Below are positions 35,475 through 43,765 of a DNA stretch of 64,000 bases, piece after piece. Source of the stretch: Bacteroidota bacterium (GTDB taxonomy: Bacteria > Bacteroidota > Bacteroidia > Chitinophagales > Saprospiraceae). Location: assembly GCA_030147525.1 (NCBI GenBank), contig JASBVF010000007.1:62001-126000 (forward strand), in the 5' to 3' direction. Each line of letters opens with the position of its first letter. Within the stretch, counting starts at the first letter, position 1. The position numbers and the translations under genes were made by a program. The notes beneath the pieces are model-generated. The model searched no databases and had not been told where the DNA came from. It was given only the letters and a program-made list of their open reading frames with translations.

Positions 35475-36449
35475 ATGAAAACTTCACTCAACACGATCAA
35501 GCAGCCCATCGAAAAGGAACTCGACCAATTCGAACGGCATTTCCGGGAAGCCATGCGCAGCCATGTGCCGCTATTGGACCGGATCATGTATTACATCGTG
35601 CGCCGCAAAGGCAAGCAGGTGAGGCCCATGTTTGTGTTCCTGAGTGCGAAGCTGTGTGGCGAAATCAAGGAGGCCAGCTTCGTAGCCGCTTCGCTTGTGG
35701 AGCTGCTGCACACCGCCACACTCGTTCACGACGATGTGGTGGATGACTCCTACGAACGGAGAGGCTTTTTTTCCATCAATGCGCTTTGGAAAAATAAAGT
35801 GGCCGTGCTGGTCGGCGATTACCTGCTGGCGCAGGGACTTTTGCTGGCATTGAAAAATAAAGAATTCCGGCTACTGGAAATTTTATCCGACGCTGTCAAA
35901 GCCATGAGCGAGGGGGAGTTGCTTCAGCTCGAAAAAGCCCGCCGTCTCGATATCAAGGAAGAAATTTACTACGACATTATTCGCCAAAAAACGGCTTCGC
36001 TCATTGCCTCTGCCTGTAGTGCCGGAGCAGCTTCCACTACCAAAGACGAAACTGCCATCGAACGCATGCGGCTTTTTGGTGAAAATATCGGTATTGCATT
36101 CCAGATCAAAGATGACCTGTTCGACTTTGGCACCGACGACGTTGGCAAGCCGCTCGGTATCGATATTCAGGAGAAAAAACTGACCCTGCCGCTGATCTAC
36201 GCCCTTGACAATTCTTCCAAAAGCGATAAAAAACACATCATCAACCTCATCAAACGCCACAACGATAAGCCTGAAAAAGTGAAAGAGGTGATCGATTTTG
36301 TGAAACAAAGCAACGGCCTCGAATACGCAAAAAATGCCATGGAGCGCTACAGCCAGAATGCTTTCGATATTCTCGATGAATTTCCCGAAGTACCGGCCCG
36401 TGAAGCATTGCGGGAGCTCGTAACCTTCGTCACGCAAAGAAAAAAGTGA
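35475..36449 (+). CDS. Polyprenyl diphosphate synthase (long-chain trans-isoprenyl type)
   Basis: The 324-residue cytoplasmic enzyme condenses isopentenyl diphosphate onto an allylic primer. The first Asp-rich motif is DDVVD (D86-D90) in LVHDDVVDDSYERRG and the second is DDLFD (D213-D217) in FQIKDDLFDF. RKGKQVRPMF is the substrate Lys/Arg site. The residues before the first motif are small (LLHTATL), consistent with a long-chain product for a quinone side chain such as that of menaquinone, made in this organism by the futalosine route. Chain length is inference. It is followed by a bidirectional terminator. Confidence 0.93.
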   Translation: MKTSLNTIKQPIEKELDQFERHFREAMRSHVPLLDRIMYYIVRRKGKQVRPMFVFLSAKLCGEIKEASFVAASLVELLHTATLVHDDVVDDSYERRGFFSINALWKNKVAVLVGDYLLAQGLLLALKNKEFRLLEILSDAVKAMSEGELLQLEKARRLDIKEEIYYDIIRQKTASLIASACSAGAASTTKDETAIERMRLFGENIGIAFQIKDDLFDFGTDDVGKPLGIDIQEKKLTLPLIYALDNSSKSDKKHIINLIKRHNDKPEKVKEVIDFVKQSNGLEYAKNAMERYSQNAFDILDEFPEVPAREALRELVTFVTQRKK

Positions 36450-36465
36450 CGCTCCGCCTCAAAAG

Positions 36466-36503
36466 CAAAAGCCCCGGGCAACTGAATGCCCGGGGCTTTT
36501 TTG
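36466..36503. terminator. Bidirectional terminator between convergent genes
   Basis: A GC-rich 10-bp stem (36471-36480 region with 36488-36497) flanked by A and T tracts separates the polyprenyl synthase gene and the coiled-coil gene. Confidence 0.85.
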
Positions 36504-36524
36504 TTGAAAAATATCTTTCGCCGC

Positions 36525-37982
36525 TTATTTCTTTTCGTCTGCTTTTTCGGTTGTTGCAGTCTCCTCTACCAGTTCTTCCGCAGCAGCGGCAGATTCGGCA
36601 GGTGCAGGAGTGGCCGGAGCAGCATCATCTTTCGGCTCAATTTCTTCTTTCAAATCATCAATTGCATCCTCGATTTTGTCACTGATCACAGCAGCAACTG
36701 CCTTGATCGTATCCACGACGTCTTCGAGTGATTCGCCTAGCGTAACACCAACGGCGTCGAGCAGCGATTCTTCCTTCGACTCAGCTTTTTTAGCCTTGGG
36801 TGCGGGCTTCGCCACGCTGATTTCTTCCGCAGCTTTTTCCAGCTTTTCGGAATCTTCCTCACGTGCCTCTGCGGCTACTTTGATGTCCTCCGCAATTTTT
36901 TCTTTCAAAGCTTCCTGTGCCGCACGGCGGGCTTCTTTTTCCTTGAGAGAAGCCAGGCGCTTTTCCAGTTCTTCCTTCGTAGCGTTCATTTCTGAAAGCT
37001 TTTCTGCCTTTGAACGCACCCGCTCCTCGATCATCAAAAGTTTAGCCTGACGGATTTGAGCTTCGAGTTGGCCGTCAGTCGTATTGATTTTATGCTCCTG
37101 AAACTCCAGGTCGTTACGGTCCCTGCGAATGGAATTTTCCATTTTTTCAATGGCGCCGATCAATCCGTCGTAACGCCGCTGAAGCCTTTGCAGTGCTGAA
37201 TTTCCTTCTTCAACGACCTTTGAGCCAAAGCGTTTTTGTTTAATATCTTTGAAAGCAGCGTCAAGCTTTTGCCAAACCTTTCCTCGGTGTTCCCGGGTAA
37301 GTTTTGAGTTTCGGAATTTGCGCTGCAATTTTTTCAGTTCATCGAACATGACCGGCAATCTGGCGCCTTCTTCCACTTTCTTTTCCAGCTCATCCAGCGT
37401 GGACATGAATTTGTCGTGGGTTTCTTTCGACAGGCGCTCAAATTCGTCGTCCATCTTCGAGCGAAGCGTTTTCATTTTGCTGAAAAGCGCATTCGTATTG
37501 TCCCGCAGGGTGTCTGCATGTTCACGGAACAGATTTCTTTCACGTACCTGCTCCTGAACTTTATCCCAAAATTCTTTCAGGTTGTCCCAGATGCTCTGAT
37601 CGAAGCCTTCAAGCTCTTCAACCCGTTCTTTGAGATCGTTGAGTTGGTCAACATAGGATTGGTGAAGTTTGGAGGAAAGTACAATAAATTGCCACTCCGT
37701 CTGAGCACGGCTGACGACATCGTCCCGCTCCACTTTGAGGTCTTCCGGCAGCAAACTTTCACTGAGAGAAAGCTCCCGCTCGGTGTGGGTGAGAGGTTCT
37801 GGCAGCTCAAATTCATCGGTATCCCGCCACTCCTTCATCATTTTCTGGTAGAAATCTTCAGTTGCAACCGATTCCGGGAAGGTGTAGATGTCAACTTTGC
37901 TGTCATCTGGCCTCAAAGCAACTGCTATCAAAATTTTTTCATCCTGGGCATTGGTGCCCCAAAGTACGAGTTTCGACTTCAT
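36525..37982 (-). CDS. Large coiled-coil protein, DUF349-like segments
   Basis: The 485-residue cytoplasmic protein is mostly helical. The first ~55 residues form a separate small domain (KSKLVLWGTNAQDEKILIAV). A helical region with repeated aromatic/basic segments resembling DUF349 follows (KLQRKFRNSKLTREHRGKVW, then QKLDAAFKDIKQKRF). A long coiled coil ends in an Ala/Glu/Pro-rich acidic tail (APAESAAAAEELVEETATTE). The DUF349 link is tentative. A structural or RNA-associated role is possible but not shown. It ends at a shared terminator. Confidence 0.75.
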   Translation of the reverse strand: MKSKLVLWGTNAQDEKILIAVALRPDDSKVDIYTFPESVATEDFYQKMMKEWRDTDEFELPEPLTHTERELSLSESLLPEDLKVERDDVVSRAQTEWQFIVLSSKLHQSYVDQLNDLKERVEELEGFDQSIWDNLKEFWDKVQEQVRERNLFREHADTLRDNTNALFSKMKTLRSKMDDEFERLSKETHDKFMSTLDELEKKVEEGARLPVMFDELKKLQRKFRNSKLTREHRGKVWQKLDAAFKDIKQKRFGSKVVEEGNSALQRLQRRYDGLIGAIEKMENSIRRDRNDLEFQEHKINTTDGQLEAQIRQAKLLMIEERVRSKAEKLSEMNATKEELEKRLASLKEKEARRAAQEALKEKIAEDIKVAAEAREEDSEKLEKAAEEISVAKPAPKAKKAESKEESLLDAVGVTLGESLEDVVDTIKAVAAVISDKIEDAIDDLKEEIEPKDDAAPATPAPAESAAAAEELVEETATTEKADEKK

Positions 37983-38161
37983 GGTACAGTTTACGTTTAA
38001 GTTTCTAAAAAAACAGTAATAAGTAAATTATTCGTTTTCAGAATAATAAAACTTAATTCATTGTAGTCAGGTCAATCATTCCAGGTTTTGGCCAATTTCG
38101 GGCCAGTTGTCAAGTTTTTTCCAAAATTATGAAATCACTGCTCAATCGCCCAACTTTTGCC

Positions 38162-38443
38162 TTACGTTTCACCGGCTGCATTCAAAATGGTTAAACCTCC
38201 GCCGCCAGCGTATTCCGCTACCGCATTCATGATGGGTGAAAAACGGGCAACAGCGCCTGCCCGCAAATGGTCGCCGTATGAAAAAACGCCCGGAAGCACC
38301 ACGCAGCCCAGGTCCGGGAGGCGCTCTTCCTTGTACCAAACAGGGAGGACTTCCTGCTGCATGGCCTTTTCCAGAACATGGATCATGTCATGATCACAAT
38401 TGGAACCTGGAAAAATGACTGCGCCGAATTTCATACGTTTCAA
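38162..38443 (-). pseudogene. purQ: Truncated purQ (phosphoribosylformylglycinamidine synthase glutaminase subunit)
   Basis: The 93-codon frame matches the N-terminus of PurQ: MKFGAVIFPGSNCDHDMIHV, then VWYKEERLPDLGCVVLPGVF and SYGDHLRAGAVARFSPIMNA. Full PurQ is about 230 residues and continues GGLVLGICNGFQIL with the catalytic Cys. Here the sequence stops at GGGGLTILNAAGET with no glutaminase Cys, His or Glu. The 110 bp beyond the stop hold no PurQ sequence in any frame. PGGFSYGD has become PGVFSYGD. It is therefore probably a relic of a gene or a partial copy; a working purQ or a large fused PurL is expected elsewhere. A short functional peptide is less likely. Confidence 0.75.
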
Positions 38444-38552
38444 TAAATTTTAATGCCAAGCGGCAGAGCTGAAAATTGAGGTGCAAATTTAGGTAAAAAC
38501 AATACGTCTAATATCCACCCAAACAGGTTAAATAACCCGCCGCCAGGTGATT

Positions 38553-38589
38553 TTTGGCACACCAGCCGCCCAAAACCTGCTTAACTTTG
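38553..38589 (+). promoter_or_regulatory. Probable promoter for moaC
   Basis: TTTG (38553-38556) precedes TAACTTTG (38582-38589). The -7 element is a full match; the spacer of 25 bp is longer than usual. Confidence 0.45.
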
Positions 38590-38616
38590 GGCTTTCGATT
38601 AAATTTAAGCAGGCTC

Positions 38617-39099
38617 ATGTCAAAAAATTTCACCCATCTCGACGCCGCCGGAAACCCTTCGATGGTGGACGTCGGCGCAAAATCCGTCACCCGGCGAACC
38701 GCAACGGCTCGCAGCATCGTGGTACTCGACGATGAAATTCTGGCGCATTTTGAAAACGAAGATATCCACACGAAAAAAGGCCCCGTGTTCCAGACGGCCA
38801 TCATCGCCGGCGTCATGGCTGCCAAACGCACTGGCGAACTCATTCCACTCTGCCATCCGCTGGGGCTGGAAAACTGCCAGGTGCGCATTTTTTTAAATGA
38901 AAAACGGGAGGTTGTCGTGGAGTGCACCGCCAGCCTCACCGGCAAAACCGGCGTCGAAATGGAAGCCCTCACCGGCGCCAGCGTCGCAGCCCTCACGATT
39001 TACGACATGTGCAAGGCGTTTTCGCACAACATCGTCATCCGGGAAACCATGTTGATGGAAAAGACCGGTGGCAAACGGGATTTTAAAAGAGAAATTTAA
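38617..39099 (+). CDS. moaC: Cyclic pyranopterin monophosphate synthase MoaC
   Basis: MoaC converts the MoaA product into cyclic pyranopterin monophosphate, the first intermediate of molybdenum cofactor synthesis. The 160-residue product (ATG at 38617, after the promoter) shows MVDVGAKSVTRRTATARSIV, then AAKRTGELIPLCHPLGLENC and EMEALTGASVAALTIYDMCK with the conserved H, E, D and K residues. The C-terminus KTGGKRDF is normal. mobA follows 5 bp later, so the two form an operon. moaA is not present in the window. Confidence 0.95.
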   Translation: MSKNFTHLDAAGNPSMVDVGAKSVTRRTATARSIVVLDDEILAHFENEDIHTKKGPVFQTAIIAGVMAAKRTGELIPLCHPLGLENCQVRIFLNEKREVVVECTASLTGKTGVEMEALTGASVAALTIYDMCKAFSHNIVIRETMLMEKTGGKRDFKREI

Positions 39100-39104
39100 A
39101 CATC

Positions 39105-40316
39105 ATGAAACAGAAACATAAAAAACACGCCGACATCGCCCGCCCCGACCTCGGTAATTTTGCCCGCAACGAGTGGGCTATCCTCGGCACCAATTGCGGA
39201 GCGATCAAAAAACTGGCCTTCCAGCTCTCCGAAGCTCTTTCACCCAAATGGAAAGTCGCTTACGTGGATGCTGATCACAAAAGTGCCGATGAAGAGGAGG
39301 CCCACGGCAAAGACCCGAATACGGCCCTGGCCCACGGCGCAGCGATGGAGTACACCGATAAAATCACTTTCCACCGTTTCGATTTTGCTGAAAAACTGAA
39401 CGCCTTCCAGCACCGTCCGATTTTCAACAGCATGGACGCCGTGCTGGTAAACGGCAACCATTTCACCGCCCAAAGCCAGATCGTCGTCATCGATCCGAAG
39501 AAGGAGGATTCCCTCAAACGAAAACTCGACCGCCTGACTGACGTCCAACTCATCCTGTTGACCGAAGGCGTGACCGAAGTCCCCGAATTCCTGTGGGAAC
39601 ACTTAGCAAAACCGGACTCGATTGGCTCTCAATCACCAGTCACAAATCACCAATCACCTGTTTGTCAACTCGCTGATTTTCAAAAAATTAAATCCTTTTT
39701 CGAACAAAAACTGGAAGCTGCACGGCCGCCTCTCAACGGCCTCGTCCTCGTCGGGGGCAAGAGCCGCCGCATGGGCACCGACAAGGCCATGCTTGAATAC
39801 CACGGCAAGCCACAGCAGGATGTGATGATGCAACTGCTGCACCGTTTTTGTGAAAAAACCTATCTCTCCTGTCGCCCTGACCAGGCAGGTGAGTTGGCTT
39901 ACACCCACGAAGTTTTACCGGATACGTTTCTTGGTCTCGGCCCGATGGGCGCCATCCTCACGGCCTTCCGGCAGGCGCCGGACAGCGCCTGGCTGGTGGT
40001 GGCTTGCGACCTGCCGCTGCTCGACGAAGATGCTATTCGTTTTTTGGTTGAAAACCGCAACCCTTCCGCCATGGCAACGGCCTTCCGCAGCCCGGTGAAC
40101 GAATTTCCGGAGCCACTCGTAGCCATTTGGGAGCCGAAAAGCTACCCGGTGCTGCTGCAATTCCTGGCGCAGGGCTACTCCTGCCCCCGCAAGGCACTGA
40201 TCAATTCGCCGGTGCACCTGATCGATGCTCCCAATCCCGATGCATTGATGAACGTGAACACGCCGGAGGATGTGGAAGTAGTTTTGAAAAAACTGGGTTT
40301 GTTAGTAGGCAAGTAG
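39105..40316 (+). CDS. mobA: MobB-like / MobA fusion, molybdenum cofactor guanylyltransferase
   Basis: The 403-residue protein has two parts. The C-terminal part (about 200-403) is MobA, which attaches GMP to molybdopterin: VLVGGKSRRMGTDKAMLEYH, LGPMGAILTAFR and VVACDLPLLDEDAIRFL. The N-terminal part (1-165) resembles MobB (NEWAILGTNCGAIKKLAFQL), but its P-loop lacks the usual GKT/S, so nucleotide binding there is doubtful. The join at residues 174-186 (GSQSPVTNHQSPV) is encoded by heptamer repeats. The last residues VGK and the stop lie inside an octamer hairpin. It is downstream of moaC in one operon. Confidence 0.9.
   Translation: MKQKHKKHADIARPDLGNFARNEWAILGTNCGAIKKLAFQLSEALSPKWKVAYVDADHKSADEEEAHGKDPNTALAHGAAMEYTDKITFHRFDFAEKLNAFQHRPIFNSMDAVLVNGNHFTAQSQIVVIDPKKEDSLKRKLDRLTDVQLILLTEGVTEVPEFLWEHLAKPDSIGSQSPVTNHQSPVCQLADFQKIKSFFEQKLEAARPPLNGLVLVGGKSRRMGTDKAMLEYHGKPQQDVMMQLLHRFCEKTYLSCRPDQAGELAYTHEVLPDTFLGLGPMGAILTAFRQAPDSAWLVVACDLPLLDEDAIRFLVENRNPSAMATAFRSPVNEFPEPLVAIWEPKSYPVLLQFLAQGYSCPRKALINSPVHLIDAPNPDALMNVNTPEDVEVVLKKLGLLVGK
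39631..39658 (+). repeat. In-gene heptamer repeat in mobA
   Basis: Four consecutive heptamers (AATCACC, AGTCACA, AATCACC, AATCACC) occupy the linker of the MobB-MobA fusion. They are read in frame and give a Ser/Gln/Pro/Val/Thr/Asn/His linker. Confidence 0.85.
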
Positions 40317-40375
40317 GCCGGTAGGCGAGTATGCGAAACCTGCCCGAGTTGCCTACCGGCCTACTCGCCTACTCC
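40305..40375. repeat. Octamer hairpin (unit GTAGGCNN) between mobA and a convergent gene
   Basis: The left arm is GTAGGCAA, GTAGGCCG, GTAGGCGA, GTATGCGA (40305-40336). 40313-40326 pairs perfectly with 40351-40364 and the pairing extends beyond. The unit core GTAGGC is the same as at 8714-8753. The mobA stop codon (40314-40316) lies in the left arm; the convergent gene ends directly after the right arm. Confidence 0.9.
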
Positions 40376-40376
40376 A

Positions 40377-41405
40377 TCAAACCGGCGTGAACCGGTACGG
40401 ATAAACCTTCCCCGAATTCCACTGGCAGACGTAGAGGTTTTCCTCGTCGTCCACCAGCACGTCGTGGGGATGCTGGAAGAGTTGGACGGTCTGGTAAAAA
40501 GGCTTCAAATTTCCCTGCTCGTCGTAGGCCGCTTCTGCTCCGCAAACGACTGATTCCACCTTGTTTTCCTTGTTTAAAATGATGACAAAACCGCTGTTGT
40601 CCACGCCGAGATTGGGTGAGCGAAGCACGGCAGCGTAGAGGTGATCGCCTTTGATGACAGGCCGGCAAACGCAGGCACCGGGCAGTGAGATCGTTTCGAG
40701 GTACTCGCCGGCAAGGGAATAGCGCTTGAAACAGCAACGGGTGCGATCGGTGACGAGCAGCGTCGGAGAGCCGCTACGGTTGTCCACGCAGATGCCGTGG
40801 GCATTGTCGAGGAATTGTTCGCCTTCACCGCGCCCGCCGAAGGTATTTTTGATACGCCCGTCGCTGCCGTAGTGGATGATGTACTGCGAACCGTAGCCGT
40901 CGGCGACGTAAAATTCGCCGTTGGGCAGAATGGCTGTTTCGGTGGGTACGAACTGCTTTTTTTCCTTGTAAAATGCCGTCTCCGCCGGAAAATCCCAGGT
41001 TTGCAGCAGGCGGCCGTCGAGGGTGGTTTTAAAAAACTGGTTACGGTCCGTGTCGGTGATGAACAGGAATTGGTCCCGTCCCTCCCCGGCGAGGCTCAGG
41101 CCGTGGGCGCCGGGGAACTCGCTGCCCCAGGTCGTCAGTGCCTTGCCCGATTTATCGAAAAAAATGAGGTTGTTGCGGGTTTCGTTGGTCAGCAGCACGA
41201 TGCGGCCCCGGGCGTCCTGCACCATTTCGTGGCAGTCGTTGACGGGGAGCGAGGCAGGTTCGGCTTTCACCCAGGCCTTGTCGAGGCGGTAGCGTTTTTC
41301 ATTTTGACCGAAAATCAAGTCGCCATTTTCCCAAACCGGATAGTGCCCCATTGCCAGCGCCGCCGCTGCCAGCGAGGTGTTTTTCATAAAATCTCTGCGC
41401 TTCAT
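40377..41405 (-). CDS. Tat-exported six-bladed beta-propeller (NHL-like) protein
   Basis: The 342-residue protein has a twin-arginine signal (MKRRDFMKNTSLAAAALAMG) and then a propeller with repeating blades, for example GRIVLLTNETRNNLIFFDKS, FLFITDTDRNQFFKTTLDG, GEFYVADGYGSQYIIHYGSD, HGICVDNRSGSPTLLVTD and HPHDVLVDDEENLYVCQWNS. The DGYG and NAHGIC segments recall NHL/6-bladed peptidyl-alpha-amidating-lyase-like propellers. The substrate is not known. TatC is encoded in the window. It converges with mobA. Confidence 0.82.
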   Translation of the reverse strand: MKRRDFMKNTSLAAAALAMGHYPVWENGDLIFGQNEKRYRLDKAWVKAEPASLPVNDCHEMVQDARGRIVLLTNETRNNLIFFDKSGKALTTWGSEFPGAHGLSLAGEGRDQFLFITDTDRNQFFKTTLDGRLLQTWDFPAETAFYKEKKQFVPTETAILPNGEFYVADGYGSQYIIHYGSDGRIKNTFGGRGEGEQFLDNAHGICVDNRSGSPTLLVTDRTRCCFKRYSLAGEYLETISLPGACVCRPVIKGDHLYAAVLRSPNLGVDNSGFVIILNKENKVESVVCGAEAAYDEQGNLKPFYQTVQLFQHPHDVLVDDEENLYVCQWNSGKVYPYRFTPV

Positions 41406-41450
41406 ATTCCGATGATTTTTTCAAAAATATCAATTGCCAGCTGTCCACTG

Positions 41451-41876
41451 TCAATTCAGGTACGGCTTGACTTTTTCGAGCATGGCATTTGGCGGGATGT
41501 CATTTTGTAAAAATTCTTTCATCACCCCAATCAGGTTGGAAACCATCTCCGGTCGGAAACCCAGTTGAAAGCCAACATGATGGCAGAATTTTTCCTCTTC
41601 CGGGCCAACCTGCCCGTCGGACCGCATCATGAACAAGAGAAAATACAGAACCATCATCCTTTTCGATTCATCCGGAGGGGGTGCGATGGCATATTTTTCC
41701 GGATTGAGGCGAACGACTGCAATTTCGGTATCGGTGAGCCCGAGGGAATGACCGGCATAGGCGAGGTATTTTTTTTCCAAAGGTGAGAAACTCCTATCCG
41801 ACTGCGCTTGCATGACCAACAGCGAGATGATGTAGCGCTTCATCGCCATTTCTTCCTGGTGGGTACCGAAATCCAT
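41451..41876 (-). CDS. TerB-like protein
   Basis: The 141-residue protein is all-helical with a TerB-like pattern in two halves: ISLLVMQAQSDRSFSPLEKK and VLYFLLFMMRSDGQVGPEEE, each with a D-x-x-(F/V)-x-x-x-E acidic site. TerB-type domains are small helical proteins often linked to stress or membrane complexes; a tellurite role should not be assumed. It lies 45 bp upstream of the propeller gene on the same strand, with a short run of TGTCAAT-like heptamers in the gap. Confidence 0.7.
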   Translation of the reverse strand: MDFGTHQEEMAMKRYIISLLVMQAQSDRSFSPLEKKYLAYAGHSLGLTDTEIAVVRLNPEKYAIAPPPDESKRMMVLYFLLFMMRSDGQVGPEEEKFCHHVGFQLGFRPEMVSNLIGVMKEFLQNDIPPNAMLEKVKPYLN

Positions 41877-41944
41877 ATTTTATTTTTCAAGGTGAAATTG
41901 AAGTTTTCAATGTGGCAAAATAGGGTTTTAAGGTAACATCAGGC

Positions 41945-42316
41945 TTATTCGGCAGGCCGTATTTCCGTGACTTCGCCTTTTTCATTTTTTACGATAAAAA
42001 AAACTTTGCCCACCATATCCGGATTGGCGCCGGGTGGGCCTTCGATGCCTGTATCGCTTTCGAGCAGGTTATCCGGGAACTTGACGGTTTGCTCTTCGGG
42101 CAGGTTCGAAACCCGCACGCTGACTTCCTCGCCGTTTTCATTTTTAAAATAAAAATCGGTGGAAGCAGCATACATCGTGGCGTTTTCGAAAATCACTTTT
42201 TCCGCAGTTTCAACGGAGGAGCCCGGCTGGGATGAATCACCCCCTGATTGAGTTTGTGATTGGTTGCAGGCAGCGATCAGGGCAAACAGCAAGAAAACGA
42301 CTGTCAGTTTTTTCAT
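41945..42316 (-). CDS. Small lipoprotein of unknown function
   Basis: The 123-residue product has a lipobox LIAAC (C17) after a standard signal, then a Ser/Gln/Gly-rich linker. The compact domain of about 80 residues (TDFYFKNENGEEVSVRVSNL, then MVGKVFFIVKNEKGEVTEI) looks like a small beta-sandwich. I recognise no family. No clear operon with the neighbours; the purine phosphorylase ends 137 bp upstream on the same strand. Confidence 0.75.
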   Translation of the reverse strand: MKKLTVVFLLFALIAACNQSQTQSGGDSSQPGSSVETAEKVIFENATMYAASTDFYFKNENGEEVSVRVSNLPEEQTVKFPDNLLESDTGIEGPPGANPDMVGKVFFIVKNEKGEVTEIRPAE

Positions 42317-42453
42317 CGGATGAAATTTTGAAATTGAACTTCATTCCCCGTGGGAACGTCGGCAAAAAGCCGGTTCAACTGTTTGAAAAACAGAAAATTA
42401 GTAAAGCCCTGGCAAGATAGTTTTTTTGATAAAAAAAGAAAGGAAACCGTGAT

Positions 42454-43278
42454 TCACCGGTGCAGTTCGGCCAGCATTTTTACCACCAGCTGGCGCAGCT
42501 TCGGCTCAGCTTTATTCGCCGCTTCGATCACGTCTTCGAGGCTCGTTTCCCGCAGCACCTCAGGTGGGTATCCCAAATCCGTAACGATGGACACGGCGAA
42601 AATTTTCATCTCGGAGTGCTTGGCAACGAGGGCTTCCGGCACGACAGACATGCCTGCCAGGTCGCCGCCAATGCGGTGGAGGAAGGCGTATTCGGCGGGA
42701 GTTTCGAGGTTAGGGCCGGGCAAAACGGTCAGCACGCCGGTGTGCGAACGGATGCCAAGCGAGCCAGCAATGGACTTTGCCAGCTCGATCATGCCCCGGT
42801 CGTAGGTGTGCAGCAGATCCGGAAAACGCACCCCGAGGCGCTCGTCGTTGGGTCCTCGCAGCGGGTTTTCGGGCATCAGGTTGATGTGGTCTTTCACAAA
42901 AACAAGATCGCCGATTTCGTAGTCTGGATTGAGGCTGCCGACGGCGTTGGAGAGCAGGAGCCGCTCCACGCCGAGGAATTTCATCACCCGGATGGGGAAT
43001 GTCACCTGCTGCATGGTGTAGCCTTCGTAGTAGTGAAACCGGCCGGCCATTGCCACCACCGGTGCTCCTCCGAGGGTGCCCAGAATCAACTGCCCCCGGT
43101 GGCTCTGCACCGTGGAGACAGGGAAATGTGGAATGTCTTGATAGTCAATGAATTCAACGGCTTCAATTTCTTCTGCCAAGCCACTCAATCCAGTGCCGAG
43201 CACCAAGCCGAAAGCAGGTTTGAAATCCGTGCGCTGACGGATGTAACGGACGGCTTCCTGGATTTGATCGTAAAGCAT
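42454..43278 (-). CDS. Purine nucleoside phosphorylase (trimeric, PNP class I)
   Basis: The 274-residue cytoplasmic enzyme cleaves inosine/guanosine with phosphate in purine salvage. Features are GLVLGTGLSGLAEEIE (phosphate loop), SHRGQLILG, AGRFHYYEGYTMQQV, LLSNAVGSLNP and the base-binding stretch AEYAFLHRIGGDLAGMSVVP with E and later VTDLGYP. Size fits the trimeric class rather than hexameric DeoD. It lies 21 bp downstream of a small conserved gene on the same strand, so they may be co-transcribed. Confidence 0.93.
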   Translation of the reverse strand: MLYDQIQEAVRYIRQRTDFKPAFGLVLGTGLSGLAEEIEAVEFIDYQDIPHFPVSTVQSHRGQLILGTLGGAPVVAMAGRFHYYEGYTMQQVTFPIRVMKFLGVERLLLSNAVGSLNPDYEIGDLVFVKDHINLMPENPLRGPNDERLGVRFPDLLHTYDRGMIELAKSIAGSLGIRSHTGVLTVLPGPNLETPAEYAFLHRIGGDLAGMSVVPEALVAKHSEMKIFAVSIVTDLGYPPEVLRETSLEDVIEAANKAEPKLRQLVVKMLAELHR

Positions 43279-43299
43279 AGTGAAAGTTTGAAGGCTGGT

Positions 43300-43677
43300 T
43301 TAGCAGCTCACATTTGGGTTTGGGAAGTTGTCGCTTTCGTCTTCGCCGGCCCGTTCGGTCAGGCACTTGAAATCTTTTTCCACCAGAATGCGGAGCGTAC
43401 TGCCGCCGCCGAGGTCCATCTCGCCGTCCATCCCTACCTGATCCGAAGAAGTCCAGACAGCGCCGGTTTCGGCAGGCACAAAAACTTTGATCTGGTTGGC
43501 GTCGTAGGAGGCACCCAACTGCCGGATATTGGCACGTTCCAGCACGTAAACGAGCGATTCTTCGGGTGCTGCGCCAAACTGAATGTGATCTTCAACCCGG
43601 CCCTTTTCGGCGAATGCTTCGACTTCACTTTGCGAAAGCCGCAGACGAATGGAGTTGCCCTGGATGCGGATTTTCAT
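43300..43677 (-). CDS. Small conserved protein (DUF7009-like)
   Basis: The 125-residue protein begins MKIRIQGNSIRLRLSQSEVE and has a compact alpha/beta pattern, ending in ILVEKDFKCLTERAGEDESD with a short Cys-containing tail. The RIQGNSIRLRL start is recurrent in Bacteroidota proteins I associate with DUF7009; that name is from memory. No signal peptide, no catalytic motif. It is 21 bp upstream of purine nucleoside phosphorylase and downstream of bTHX, with a hairpin between it and bTHX. Confidence 0.7.
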   Translation of the reverse strand: MKIRIQGNSIRLRLSQSEVEAFAEKGRVEDHIQFGAAPEESLVYVLERANIRQLGASYDANQIKVFVPAETGAVWTSSDQVGMDGEMDLGGGSTLRILVEKDFKCLTERAGEDESDNFPNPNVSC

Positions 43678-43700
43678 GGTTGGAAAAAATGTTGGATTGT

Positions 43701-43758
43701 TGGAATTATTGGATTGCTGAAATTGTCAGGATAACAACCCGGCAATCCAATAATTCCA
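43701..43758 (-). terminator. Repeat-type hairpin after the bTHX gene
   Basis: A perfect 17-bp stem (43701-43717 with 43742-43758) follows the bTHX stop. The left side is made of related units of about 8-9 bp (ATTGTTGG, AATTATTGG, ATTGCTGA). Confidence 0.65.
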
Positions 43759-43765
43759 GCAATTA

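Noticed and set aside
42460-43734. 424-codon open frame on the plus strand
   Set aside because: It runs opposite purine nucleoside phosphorylase and the DUF7009-like gene, both with sound protein sequence; no domain is visible.
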